A DNA stretch of 64,000 nt from assembly GCF_030209745.1 (NCBI RefSeq), contig NZ_JARVRJ010000003.1, positions 62,001 through 126,000 on the forward strand, given 5' to 3'. The position numbers were made by a program, and so were the translations under genes. Origin of the DNA: Arthrobacter sp. fls2-241-R2A-200. GTDB taxonomy: Bacteria > Actinomycetota > Actinomycetes > Actinomycetales > Micrococcaceae. This document shows, piece after piece, positions 28,388-36,151 of this stretch; position 1 is the first letter of the stretch; every line of letters begins with the position of its first letter. The notes below the pieces were generated by a model that saw only the letters and a program-made list of their open reading frames with translations, had not been told where the DNA came from and did not search any database.

Positions 28388-28484
28388 TCCTTCCCAGTTG
28401 CGGTGCGAGTCACGGGCACTGACGCCCGATTTCCGGGACGGCAAGCAGGCGGTAGACGTCCCGATGGCCAGCAACTGGGAAGGA
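28388..28484 (+). repeat. Long-range 14-bp inverted repeat before the DUF4031-HD gene
   Basis: TCCTTCCCAGTTGC (28388-28401) and GCAACTGGGAAGGA (28471-28484) are perfectly complementary and 69 bases apart. Between them CGGGACG (28434-28440) and CGTCCCG (28457-28463) can form an inner stem. The gap from 28206 to 28505 otherwise holds only the mod motifs. The right arm covers the -35 region of the putative promoter at 28494, so the repeat may act as DNA operator or as a folded RNA if transcription starts further upstream. Confidence 0.6.
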
Positions 28485-28493
28485 TCGCTTGGG

Positions 28494-28505
28494 TACACTT
28501 TCGCC
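28494..28505 (+). promoter_or_regulatory. TACACT -10 element, leaderless geometry
   Basis: GGGTACACT, an extended -10 with hexamer 28494-28499, ends six bases before the ATG at 28506. There is no ribosome-binding site at a useful distance, so a leaderless transcript is likely. Confidence 0.45.
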
Positions 28506-29375
28506 ATGGCCATCTACATCGATCCCCCGTTGTGGCCAGCGCACGGAACGGTGTTCTCACACCTCGTTTCAGACAGATCGCTGGCTGAGCTGCACGCTTT
28601 CGCCGCCGCTGCCGGGGTCCCCGAAAGGGCCTTCGACGGCGATCACTACGACGTGCCGCAACGCCGTTACGACGACCTGGTCCTTGCCGGCGCCATTCCG
28701 GTGGAAGCGAGGATCCTGGTCCGCAAACTCATCGCCAGTGGTCTGCGGATTCCGGCGCGCGAACGCAGCAAAGCCCTGACCGTCCCCCTGATGGAACGTT
28801 GGAACAGCCTCTTCCCGGATCACGAGGAATTAGGCCTTGAGCTGTTGGAGCGGTGGGGTGAGCAGCACCGGAAATACCACAGCCGCACCCATCTCCTGGC
28901 GGTCCTGGAGGCTCTGGACACCCTGACCGAGCCGTCCACACCACCCGCGACTGTTGTCCTGGCCGCATGGTTCCACGACGCCGTTTACGAAGGGGTTGCA
29001 GGCCAGGACGAGGAGGAATCAGCCCGGCTCGCCGAGGACCGACTCGCGCTTGCGGGCTTGCCCTCGGCGGATGTTGCGGAGGTGGCCAGGCTCGTCCGGC
29101 TCACCGCCACGCACGCACCTAAGCCCGGAGACGACGCCGGGGCACTCCTGTGCGACGCCGACCTCTCGGTCCTCGGTGGCGACGAGGACTCGTACGCGCG
29201 GTACCTTGCCGCCGTTCGCGAAGACTATGCGCACGTCAGCGACGACGACTTCGCCAACGGGCGTGCCGCCGTCGTACGCCATTTGCTGGCCTTGGACCCC
29301 TTGTTTCACGGTCAACGCGCGCACGCGCTGTGGCATAAGGCAGCGGCACGGAACCTGGCAGCCGAGCTCGCCTGA
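28506..29375 (+). CDS. DUF4031 - HD-domain fusion protein
   Basis: The 289-residue protein has two parts. Residues 1-90 match the DUF4031 pattern (IYIDPPLWPAHGTVFSHLVSD, FDGDHYDVPQRRYDDL). Residues ~105-289 form an HD-type predicted metal-dependent phosphohydrolase with YHSRTHLLAVLEAL, AAWFHDAVYEG and LLCDADLSVLGG, supplying the His and Asp metal ligands. Such HD proteins often act on nucleotides, but no substrate is known here. I chose ATG 28506 because DUF4031 proteins start there; an in-frame frame from 28335 adds 57 residues that run across an inverted repeat and look non-coding. Confidence 0.8.
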   Translation: MAIYIDPPLWPAHGTVFSHLVSDRSLAELHAFAAAAGVPERAFDGDHYDVPQRRYDDLVLAGAIPVEARILVRKLIASGLRIPARERSKALTVPLMERWNSLFPDHEELGLELLERWGEQHRKYHSRTHLLAVLEALDTLTEPSTPPATVVLAAWFHDAVYEGVAGQDEEESARLAEDRLALAGLPSADVAEVARLVRLTATHAPKPGDDAGALLCDADLSVLGGDEDSYARYLAAVREDYAHVSDDDFANGRAAVVRHLLALDPLFHGQRAHALWHKAAARNLAAELA

Positions 29376-29391
29376 ACAGTGAAGCCGCGTC

Positions 29392-29793
29392 CTAGCGGTA
29401 GCTGCTAACGAACGGCTGATTGGTGGGCACGATCTGCTTGCCAAGTGGCATCAGCGAAACCGGGATCAGCTTCAGGTTGGCGATGGCCAAGGGGATTCCG
29501 ACGATGGTGATGGCCATGGCAAACGCGGTGACCACGTGGCCGACGGCGATCCAGATGCCAGCCACCAGTAGCCAAATGACGTTGCCGAGGAGCGTGAAAA
29601 CCCCTGTTCCCCCAGGCTTCTCAACCACCATTTGCCCGAAAGGCCAGAGGCAGTAGGCACCGATCCGGAACGAAGCTATGCCCCAAGGGATGGTCACGAT
29701 GAGCGCGCAGCAGATGATCCCCGCTGCGAAGTAGCCCAAAGCCAACCAGAAGCCACCAAAGACCAGCCAGATGATGTTAAGGAGCGTTTTCAT
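29392..29793 (-). CDS. yccF: YccF family membrane protein
   Basis: The 133-residue protein contains two copies of the YccF (DUF307) motif: NIIWLVFGGFWLALGY with ALIVTIPWGIASFRIG, and NVIWLLVAGIWIAVGHV with ITIVGIPLAIANLKL. Each copy gives two membrane segments. The family is widespread but its function is unknown. It converges on the HD gene and lies downstream of trpF, perhaps in one transcript. Confidence 0.88.
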   Translation of the reverse strand: MKTLLNIIWLVFGGFWLALGYFAAGIICCALIVTIPWGIASFRIGAYCLWPFGQMVVEKPGGTGVFTLLGNVIWLLVAGIWIAVGHVVTAFAMAITIVGIPLAIANLKLIPVSLMPLGKQIVPTNQPFVSSYR

Positions 29794-29850
29794 CTCTTCA
29801 TTCTCCCCCGCAAGTATGACAAAAAGCCCCGGGCCTCCCCTGAGAGCGCG

Positions 29851-30447
29851 TCAGGCCTTCGCGGCAACAACGAATGCCCGGATCTTGGCCAGGTCTTTGA
29901 CCCCACGGGAGGACTCAACGCCAGAGGAAACATCCACGCCCCACGCACCCGCGCTCGCTGCCGCGCCGGAGACGTTACCCGGTTCGAGCCCGCCGGCCAG
30001 CAACCACTCACGCCCACCGAGACCCTTGGCCTGCACGGACCCGTAGTCCCACGACTCGCCGGACCCGGGCACTGCAGCGTCGATCAGGAACACTTCTTCG
30101 CCCAGATCCGCGAACTCGTCCTGGGAGGCACCCATGGTGACGGCCCTGATGAGCCGCATGCCGGCGTCGTGCACCGTTGCGACGTCGTCGGAGGTGCGGT
30201 GACCGTGCAGTTGAATCCAGTGGAGACCCGCTGCCTGGGCAACGGAAACAGCATCCGCCGCCGACTCATGGCGGAACACTCCCACGGCCCGGACGGAGGA
30301 AGGAACTAAGGGAAGCAAGGCGCGGACCTGCTCCGGACTCACTCGGCGAGCACTCGTGGTGAGGACGAAACCCACGGCGTCCGCACCGGCGTCGACGGCT
30401 TCGCGCACGGATTCGGGCGTGCTCAAGCCGCACACTTTGACGAACAT
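29851..30447 (-). CDS. trpF: Phosphoribosylanthranilate isomerase
   Basis: The 198-residue TIM-barrel enzyme carries out the third step of tryptophan synthesis, converting phosphoribosylanthranilate to CdRP. KVCGLSTPESV holds the catalytic cysteine, ADAVGFVLTTSARRVS the second strand, IQLHG the next, FLIDAAVPGSGESWDYG the catalytic Asp region, and LLAGGLEPGNV with VDVSSGVESSRGVKD the phosphate site. I chose ATG 30447, where the family starts. No other trp gene is nearby, as in many actinomycetes where trpF stands apart or PriA replaces it. Confidence 0.93.
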   Translation of the reverse strand: MFVKVCGLSTPESVREAVDAGADAVGFVLTTSARRVSPEQVRALLPLVPSSVRAVGVFRHESAADAVSVAQAAGLHWIQLHGHRTSDDVATVHDAGMRLIRAVTMGASQDEFADLGEEVFLIDAAVPGSGESWDYGSVQAKGLGGREWLLAGGLEPGNVSGAAASAGAWGVDVSSGVESSRGVKDLAKIRAFVVAAKA

Positions 30448-30542
30448 CCGCGCCTCCAGGTTTCTGCAACTTTTTTCCACATACGACTTCCACCTACGAC
30501 GTTAGCAAGCCAAACCGGCAACTTAGAACCGTTGTCCAGCAC

Positions 30543-30554
30543 TAGGCTGGTCGG
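30543..30554 (+). promoter_or_regulatory. TAGGCT -10 element six bases before the HutD-like gene
   Basis: TAGGCT (30543-30548) ends six bases before ATG 30555, again the geometry of a leaderless transcript with no ribosome-binding site. Confidence 0.5.
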
Positions 30555-31190
30555 ATGGAGATCATCCGCTTTGCCGACATCCGCCCCGAACCCTGGCGCA
30601 ACGGGGGCGGGGTGACTCGCGAACTCGCCCGCCACCCTGCAGCAGCATCGGCACAGGGCGGTTCGACACAGGACGGTTCGTGGGATTGGCGCGTCAGCAT
30701 CGCCGAGGTCTCCACAGCGGGCGAATTCTCCACGTTTCCGGGCATGGAACGCGTCATCACCATCATCGACGGCGAGTTGCTGCTGCTCACGGTAGACGGC
30801 TCTGAACATCCACTGGAGAAGTACCGGCCATTCCGCTTCTCCGGCGAAGCGGCTTCTGCTTCCAGCCTTCCCACGGGCGACGTCCGCGACTTGAACGTCA
30901 TCGCCCGGACCGGCGCCTTCAAGGGCTACACGTCCATTGTGGAGATTTCCAAGAAGCGCGCCCACCCCGTTTTCGAGGGCCAGCTGGCAGTCCTGCTCGA
31001 GGGAAAAGCTACGGTCGCGCCGGGCACTCTCGGCGAAAACACGCCCGACGGCGGCCCAGCGCCAACCAGCGCAGGCGAACCTCTGGAACTGTCCCGTTAC
31101 GACACCGTGGTGGGTTCCGATACGCGCAGCCCCGAGATCTCCGGCAGGGGATTCATTGCGGTGATCTCGATCGATCCCGTTGACGCGTGA
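30555..31190 (+). CDS. HutD/Ves-family cupin protein
   Basis: The 211-residue protein matches the HutD/Ves group: IIRFADIRPEPWRNGGGVTREL, WDWRVSIAEVSTAGEFSTFPGMERVITIIDGELLLL, and LNVIARTGAFKG. These are two-cupin proteins often encoded with histidine-utilisation genes, with a proposed but unproven role in limiting that pathway. No hut genes are near, so its job here is open. Translation likely starts without a leader at ATG 30555. Confidence 0.82.
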   Translation: MEIIRFADIRPEPWRNGGGVTRELARHPAAASAQGGSTQDGSWDWRVSIAEVSTAGEFSTFPGMERVITIIDGELLLLTVDGSEHPLEKYRPFRFSGEAASASSLPTGDVRDLNVIARTGAFKGYTSIVEISKKRAHPVFEGQLAVLLEGKATVAPGTLGENTPDGGPAPTSAGEPLELSRYDTVVGSDTRSPEISGRGFIAVISIDPVDA

Positions 31191-31269
31191 GCTGGTGACC
31201 TTCGCCACCGGAACTGGCCACCCTTCGCAGGAGTTGCTAGCCTGAAATCAAGGTTCCGCCATGGGACCT

Positions 31270-31310
31270 CCGGACGACGGTTCAGTACCCGGCACGCGAC
31301 AAGACTGGCC
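31270..31310 (+). promoter_or_regulatory. Guanidine-III (ykkC-III) riboswitch candidate
   Basis: CCGGACGA (31270-31277), GTACCCGG (31285-31292) and GACAAGA (31298-31304) occur in the order and near-exact spacing of the guanidine-III class. The CCGG segments can form P1 (31270-31273 with 31289-31292) and CAGT (31283-31286) with ACTG (31304-31307) can form part of P2, giving the pseudoknot arrangement known for this class. AAAGGA follows at once (31311-31316) and the ATG is at 31323, so ligand binding would most simply act on translation. The genes behind it are SMR transporters, the usual partners of guanidine riboswitches. Confidence 0.85.
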
Positions 31311-31322
31311 AAAGGACTTGTC

Positions 31323-31637
31323 ATGCCGTGGTTAATCCTCATTTTTTCCGGAGCGCTTGAGGCCGTCTGGGCCGCAGCCCTGCATCGCTCCAAAGGCTTC
31401 CGCCGCCCTCTGCCTTCAGCCGTTTTCCTGGTAGCCGTCGTTGCCAGCACGGGCGGACTCGCCATCGCCATGCAGAGCATCCCCACCGGCACGGCCTACG
31501 CAGTGTGGGTTGGCGTTGGCGTTGTGCTGACGGCAACGTACGCGATGGTCACCAAGGTTGAACGGGCGACGACGGCCCGGCTGCTGCTGCTCGCCGGCAT
31601 TGGCGCGTGTGTGGTGGGCCTGAAGGTGGTGGCGTAG
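31323..31637 (+). CDS. SMR-family transporter, subunit 1 (guanidinium exporter candidate)
   Basis: The 104-residue protein has four membrane helices and the central Glu of small multidrug resistance pumps in SGALEAVWAAALHRSKGF, plus IPTGTAYAVWVGVGVVLTA, the SugE/Gdx-like signature. It directly follows a guanidine-III riboswitch candidate, which makes guanidinium ion the likely substrate, exported against protons. The second SMR gene starts three bases after its stop, so the two probably form a heterodimer as in other paired SMR systems. Confidence 0.88.
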   Translation: MPWLILIFSGALEAVWAAALHRSKGFRRPLPSAVFLVAVVASTGGLAIAMQSIPTGTAYAVWVGVGVVLTATYAMVTKVERATTARLLLLAGIGACVVGLKVVA

Positions 31638-31639
31638 CA

Positions 31640-32023
31640 ATGGTTATGGCGACGAAGACCACCAAGACGACAAAGAGCACCGCCTTTTGGATCATCCTCC
31701 TGGCATCGGCCATCCTCGAAGCCGTATGGGCCACAGCTTTGGGCCTCTCCAACGGCTTCACGCAACTCATCCCCACCCTCGTGTTCGCCGCCGCCGCCAG
31801 CTTGAGCATGCTCGGACTGGGCATCGCCGTGAAGCGCATTCCCCTCGGCACGGCCTACGCCGTATGGGTGGGCATCGGTGCGGCTCTCACCGTTGGCTGG
31901 GCAATGATCACAGGCGTCGAGGCCGCTAGCCCTCTGAAACTGCTGTTCATCGCGGGCATCGTAGGCTGTGCTGCCGGTTTGAAGGCCCTGCCCACCGGGA
32001 AGCCTGCCCCGGACAGCGAGTAG
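31640..32023 (+). CDS. SMR-family transporter, subunit 2 (guanidinium exporter candidate)
   Basis: The 127-residue partner has a lysine/threonine-rich N-terminus, then four helices with the essential Glu in LASAILEAVWATALGLSNGF and IPLGTAYAVWVGIGAALTV. It is longer than subunit 1 by an N-terminal and an acidic C-terminal tail. The ATG at 31640 lies 3 bases after the previous stop; ATG 31646 is an alternative. Opposite membrane insertion of the two halves, as in EbrAB-type pairs, is inference. Confidence 0.86.
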   Translation: MVMATKTTKTTKSTAFWIILLASAILEAVWATALGLSNGFTQLIPTLVFAAAASLSMLGLGIAVKRIPLGTAYAVWVGIGAALTVGWAMITGVEAASPLKLLFIAGIVGCAAGLKALPTGKPAPDSE

Positions 32024-32202
32024 CCACCATTTCGTAGCACCCCGTTTCGATGGCTCGCTGCGCACCAGGCCGTTCGCGCGGCACATCTCGCAGCAAAGCC
32101 CCGAATCGGTCGCAACTCCCTAGTCCTGGCCCTCGCCGGAATACCCGCCGCGTCCGTGGAGTTCACCCCTCAAGAGCACCCAAACGCGCATTGGAGAAGT
32201 TC

Positions 32203-33207
32203 ATGACTGCAGTTCAACTCGGCGACGGCCTCACAGTCAGCCCCCTCGGTTTCGGCGGAATGGCCCTGACCCCGGTGTATGGCGGAATCGACCCCGAAGG
32301 CGGCCTCACCACATTGAGGCACGCAGTGGACGCCGGAATCACGTTCATCGACACCGCAGATATCTATGGGGCGGGCAGCAACGAGGAACTCGTGGGCAGG
32401 CTCCTCAAAGGGCGCCGCGACGAGATCCAAGTGGCCACGAAATTCGGAATTGAGGGCAACCCCGCGGACGGATACACGGGAGTCCGCGGGGATGCACCCT
32501 ATGTCAGGCAGGCAGCGGAAGCGAGCCTCCGCCGTCTGGACACTGACGTTATTGACCTCTACTACATGCACCGCCGCGACCTCCGCGTTCCGATAGTGGA
32601 AACCGTGGAGGCCATGGCGGAGCTGGTCCGTGAGGGCAAGGTCCGGCACCTCGGGCTGTCTGAAGTGACAGCCGAGGAGCTCAGGCAGGCCAACGCCGTC
32701 CATCCCATTGCCGCAGTCCAGAGCGAATGGTCCATCTGGAGCAGGGATGTGGAGCGCAACGTTGTGCCTGCAGCCAAGGAACTTGGCGTCGGGTTCGTGC
32801 CGTACTCGCCGCTTGGCCGCGGGTTCCTCACGGGAACCATCAGCGCGAGCGACCTCGGCGAGAATGACTTCCGCCATAGGGTCCCCCGCTTTGGCGATGA
32901 GGCACTTGATGCGAACCAGGCCGTGGTGGCCGCGGTTCGCGAGGTAGCCAGCGGGCTGGATGCAACTCCTGCCCAGGTAGCCCTGGCTTGGCTGTTTACC
33001 CAAGGTCAGCGCCTCGGGATTCCTGTGGTTCCGATCCCCGGCACGCGCAAAACGGACCGCATCGACGAGAACTTGGGGGCACTGTCCCTGCAACTGGGGG
33101 CAGCGCACCTTGAGGTACTCGACAAAGCCGCGGCCGCCGTCGTGGGTTCACGGTCCGCTGACCCCACCTGGGTGTCGGAAGGCCGGGAAACGGGCAACGT
33201 AGGCTGA
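32203..33207 (+). CDS. Aldo/keto reductase
   Basis: The 334-residue TIM-barrel oxidoreductase shows VSPLGFGGMALTPVYG, FIDTADIYGAGSNEELVG with the catalytic Asp and Tyr, ATKFGIEGNP with Lys, YYMHRRD with His, and IPIPGTRKTDRI-type VPIPGTRKTDRIDENLG for NADPH. It belongs to the AKR group that includes plant and bacterial potassium-channel-beta-like and YakC/IolS reductases. The substrate is unknown. ATG 32203 has GGAGAAG upstream. The 179 bp before it, back to the SMR gene, contain nothing I recognise. Confidence 0.88.
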   Translation: MTAVQLGDGLTVSPLGFGGMALTPVYGGIDPEGGLTTLRHAVDAGITFIDTADIYGAGSNEELVGRLLKGRRDEIQVATKFGIEGNPADGYTGVRGDAPYVRQAAEASLRRLDTDVIDLYYMHRRDLRVPIVETVEAMAELVREGKVRHLGLSEVTAEELRQANAVHPIAAVQSEWSIWSRDVERNVVPAAKELGVGFVPYSPLGRGFLTGTISASDLGENDFRHRVPRFGDEALDANQAVVAAVREVASGLDATPAQVALAWLFTQGQRLGIPVVPIPGTRKTDRIDENLGALSLQLGAAHLEVLDKAAAAVVGSRSADPTWVSEGRETGNVG

Positions 33208-33211
33208 ACGA
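33200..33211 (+). promoter_or_regulatory. TAGGCT -10 element six bases before the MBL-fold gene
   Basis: TAGGCT (33200-33205) overlaps the last codons of the aldo/keto reductase gene and ends six bases before ATG 33212. It could give this gene its own leaderless transcript. Confidence 0.45.
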
Positions 33212-33862
33212 ATGGACTCGCTCATTCACTCACTCCGTGACGTCACCATCCGCAGCATCTCTGTCAGCGAGATGAACAACAACGTGTATGTGGTGACCTC
33301 GAAGTCCACCGGTACGCAGGTGTTGATCGACGCCGCCGATGACCTTCCAGCCATTCAGCAACTGCTCAATGATGCCGCTGCCGATACGCCCGCGACGCCG
33401 AAGCTGGCCAGGATCGCCACCACCCACCAGCACTGGGACCACGTCCGAGCCCTTGGCGAGCTGGTTGCGGCAACGGGTGCCACCACTTCAGCGGGAGCGG
33501 ACGACGCCGATGCGTTGCCGGTTCCGGTGGATGTCCGGCTTGGCCACGGCGACGTTGAGCGGTTCGACGGGTTCGAGCTCTTGGCGGTCCACCTGGGTGG
33601 ACACACCCCGGGCTCGATCGCTTTCGTGTACCAAGACCCGGACGGGCCGGCCCACATTTTCAGTGGCGACTCGTTGTTTCCGGGCGGCGTCGGCAACACA
33701 CAGAACGATCCTGCACGCTTCACTTCTCTGTTGAACGACGTGTCGGAGCGGCTGTTCGACGCTTACCCGGACGAAACCTTGGTGCACCCGGGCCATGGAT
33801 TGCCCACGACCCTCGGAGACGAGCGGCCGCACTTGGAAGAGTGGCGCGCCCGAGGCTGGTAA
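33212..33862 (+). CDS. Metallo-beta-lactamase-fold hydrolase
   Basis: The 216-residue protein has the zinc-binding motif ATTHQHWDHVRAL, a second histidine in VHLGGHTPGSIAF, and FSGDSLFPGGVGNT plus VHPGHGLPTTLGDE, the arrangement of glyoxalase-II-like hydrolases. The middle motif reads THQHWDH rather than THxHxDH with a small residue, still giving all ligands. Substrate unknown. It follows the reductase by 4 bp and ends before a palindrome shared with the convergent helicase gene. Confidence 0.85.
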   Translation: MDSLIHSLRDVTIRSISVSEMNNNVYVVTSKSTGTQVLIDAADDLPAIQQLLNDAAADTPATPKLARIATTHQHWDHVRALGELVAATGATTSAGADDADALPVPVDVRLGHGDVERFDGFELLAVHLGGHTPGSIAFVYQDPDGPAHIFSGDSLFPGGVGNTQNDPARFTSLLNDVSERLFDAYPDETLVHPGHGLPTTLGDERPHLEEWRARGW

Positions 33863-33864
33863 CC

Positions 33865-33927
33865 CGTTGTGGGGCCCGTTCTGCAGGGTAATCCTCAGGA
33901 AAACCCTGCAGAGCAGGCCTCACAACG
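33865..33927. repeat. Intergenic palindromic repeat, copy 1
   Basis: Arms of 24 bases (33865-33888 and 33904-33927) pair with one mismatch and two G-T pairs around a 15-base loop. The outer part CGTTGTGGGGCCC...CTCTGCAGGG-type sequence recurs in three more gaps of this window. It lies between the convergent ends of the hydrolase and helicase genes and could serve both as terminator. Confidence 0.85.
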
Positions 33928-33934
33928 CTAGTAC

Positions 33935-35656
33935 TTAGCGGCTGCGACGCTCGTTCGAGGCGGGAGCCGATGCACGACGCGGGCCGCTACGTGCCGGACG
34001 ACCTGCGCCCGAGCCACCGCGACTCGAGTTGCCCGAACCCGAACCAAAGGATCCGCCGGACGTGGCACCCGTAGCGGAAGACCATACGGCCTTGTTTCCG
34101 CCAGTTCGCGTGCTCGTGGTCGATGCCGTGCGCGGAGCCGAAGCTGAACGCTGGCCCGTAGCCGGACGACCACTGCGGGCACCCTGACCCTGCGCGCCGG
34201 GAACGTCATTGCGGTGGGTTGCAGCCGACTTGCCGCGGCCACGCGGACTGCGGGCGACGTCGTCGTTCATTGCTGCGCGACGCTCGGCGCGGTTGACGTC
34301 AGTGCGAACCGGCTCAGCAGCGACCTTGCCACGTCCGCCGCGGCCACCACGGCCACCGGCAGTGGGTGCAGCCTGGCCACCGGTGCGGCGGGTGCGCTTG
34401 CGCTGGGCGTTGGCGCCAGTGGATGTGCCGCCACCTTGCGGGGCTTTCGCTGCAAGGAGTGCTGCACGGGTGCGGGGATCAACCTTGTCCGCGATGTCAC
34501 CAACGAGCTCGGCGATCAACGGGGAGTTGGCGGTCACGCGCTCAAAGGAAACGTCAACGCCGGCAGCCTTCATGAGCTTCTTGACGTCGCTCTGCTGCTC
34601 CGGAAGAGTCAACGTGACCACGGTGCCGTCGGAACCTGCGCGGGCCGTGCGGCCGGAGCGGTGCAGGTATGCCTTGTGCTCTGTGGGCGGGTCAACGTGG
34701 ATGACGAGTTCGACGTCGTCAACGTGCACGCCGCGGGCTGCGACGTCGGTAGCCACCAGGACGCGGACGTCGCCGTTGGAGAACTCGGCAAGGTTGCGGT
34801 CGCGGGCGTTCTGCGACAGGTTGCCGTGAAGGTCGACGGCGGGGATGCCGGCGTCCGTGAGGGTCTTGGCAAGCTTGCGGGCGTGGTGCTTGGTCCGCAT
34901 GAAGAGAACACGGCGGCCGGCGCCGGACGCGAGTTCGACGATGACCTGCTTCTTCACGGTCTGGTCGTTGATCACCAGGACGTGGTGTTCCATGGTGGTC
35001 ACGGCGGCTTGGGGATCGTCCACCGAGTGCGTCAGCGGGTTGGACAGGTAACGGTTGACCAGCTTGTCAACACCGTTATCCAACGTCGCGGAGAAGAGCA
35101 TGCGCTGACCCTGGGTGGGGGTCATGTCCATGAGCTTCTTGACTACCGGGAGGAAGCCGAGGTCTGCCATGTGGTCGGCCTCGTCCAGCACGGTGATCTC
35201 AACAGCCTCGAGGGTCAGGATGCGCTGGCGGATCAGGTCTTCGAGGCGACCCGGGCAGGCGATGACGATGTCGACGCCGGCGCGAAGCGCCTTTTCCTGG
35301 CGGGCCTGGGAGATGCCGCCATAGATGACCGTGGTGTTCAGGCCCATGGCCTTGGCCAACGGCTCGATGGTGGCGTTGATCTGGGTTGCCAGTTCACGCG
35401 TCGGTGCAAGGACAAGGCCCATGGGGCGTCCCGGCTTGCGGAAGTGCTTTGCTTCGCGCTCGGCCAAGCGGGCCACGAGCGGGATAGCGAAAGCAATGGT
35501 CTTGCCGGAGCCGGTGCGGCCTCGGCCCAGGACGTCGCGGCCTGCGAGCGTATCCGGAAGGGTCTTCACCTGGATGGGGAATGCCTCTTCGATGCCGTCT
35601 GCAGCGAGGGATTCAGCAATGGGCTTGGGTGTGCCAAGGGCAGCAAAAGTAGTCAT
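33935..35656 (-). CDS. DEAD-box RNA helicase with basic C-terminal tail
   Basis: The 573-residue protein is an ATP-dependent RNA helicase. Motifs in order: Q-motif region, GRGRTGSGKTIAFAIP (I), PTRELATQI (Ia), VLDEADHMADLGF (II), FSATLD (III), VLFMRTKHHARKLA (IV), VATDVAARGVHVDDV (V) and HRSGRTARAG (VI). The last ~160 residues are rich in Arg, Gly, Ser and Ala and should bind RNA non-specifically, as in RhlE/CsdA-type helicases. Likely roles are ribosome assembly, mRNA decay or cold growth. A long untranslated leader (about 230 bases) lies in front. Confidence 0.92.
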   Translation of the reverse strand: MTTFAALGTPKPIAESLAADGIEEAFPIQVKTLPDTLAGRDVLGRGRTGSGKTIAFAIPLVARLAEREAKHFRKPGRPMGLVLAPTRELATQINATIEPLAKAMGLNTTVIYGGISQARQEKALRAGVDIVIACPGRLEDLIRQRILTLEAVEITVLDEADHMADLGFLPVVKKLMDMTPTQGQRMLFSATLDNGVDKLVNRYLSNPLTHSVDDPQAAVTTMEHHVLVINDQTVKKQVIVELASGAGRRVLFMRTKHHARKLAKTLTDAGIPAVDLHGNLSQNARDRNLAEFSNGDVRVLVATDVAARGVHVDDVELVIHVDPPTEHKAYLHRSGRTARAGSDGTVVTLTLPEQQSDVKKLMKAAGVDVSFERVTANSPLIAELVGDIADKVDPRTRAALLAAKAPQGGGTSTGANAQRKRTRRTGGQAAPTAGGRGGRGGRGKVAAEPVRTDVNRAERRAAMNDDVARSPRGRGKSAATHRNDVPGAQGQGARSGRPATGQRSASAPRTASTTSTRTGGNKAVWSSATGATSGGSFGSGSGNSSRGGSGAGRPARSGPRRASAPASNERRSR

Positions 35657-35939
35657 GTACTAATGTCTTTCGGGCGGTGTCCACATGCGGACATCGGCCC
35701 CCGACGCCGGTTGGGCCAGGGGTTCGCCGAGGAAAATTCAGGTGGTCTACCGGTTCGCTTCAGCAGCGGGGGCCGGGACCAAATGGAACGCGTTCATCGA
35801 CGCAGGATGTGCCTCTCACATGAAAAATGCCCCGCCGCGCAGCCTATTAGGCCACCTGCTTCAGGGCGTCACCGCACATCAAGTAAGTCCAGTCTAGCAG
35901 TACCGGGTGCCTGACCCCGCATCGCCGTCGCTGCCCTCC
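35657..35939 (-). promoter_or_regulatory. Long leader region of the DEAD-box helicase gene
   Basis: On the minus strand TGCTAGACT at 35899-35891 is a good extended -10 element, which would place the start of transcription near 35884 and give a leader of about 228 bases before ATG 35656. TGTCC (near 35690) and GGACA can pair just before the start codon region. No open frame of note lies in this part of the 495-bp gap; the rest holds two palindromic repeats. Confidence 0.4.
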
Positions 35940-36001
35940 CGTTGCGGGGCCCGCTCTACAGGGTTCCGGGCGCACCAAGCGTGCAGAGTAGGCCCCACAA
36001 C
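35940..36001. repeat. Intergenic palindromic repeat, copy 2
   Basis: This 62-bp element starts CGTTGCGGGGCCCGCTCTAC and ends with the imperfect complement GTAGGCCCCACAAC. Its loop differs from copies 1 and 4, but it is almost identical to copy 3, which begins 73 bp further on. Confidence 0.88.
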
Positions 36002-36012
36002 AGACCCACCCC

Positions 36013-36075
36013 CGTTGCGGGGCCCGCTCTACAGGGTTCCGGGCGCACCAAGCGTGCAGAGTAGGCCCCACAACG
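36013..36075. repeat. Intergenic palindromic repeat, copy 3
   Basis: This is a direct repeat of copy 2, identical over the 61-bp core including the loop, so the pair is a recent tandem duplication. It sits between divergently transcribed genes, where a terminator would have no obvious use. Confidence 0.9.
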
Positions 36076-36151
36076 AGTCGGGGGTGGAGGAACCTGCCAA
36101 ATATGGCTATAGGCGTTGCCCTTCATCCGGGACTCACGGCAGTCTTGGTTC

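Noticed and set aside
35940..36075. Possible CRISPR array
   Set aside because: There are only two long palindromic copies, with a 12-bp gap that is too short for a spacer, and no cas genes.
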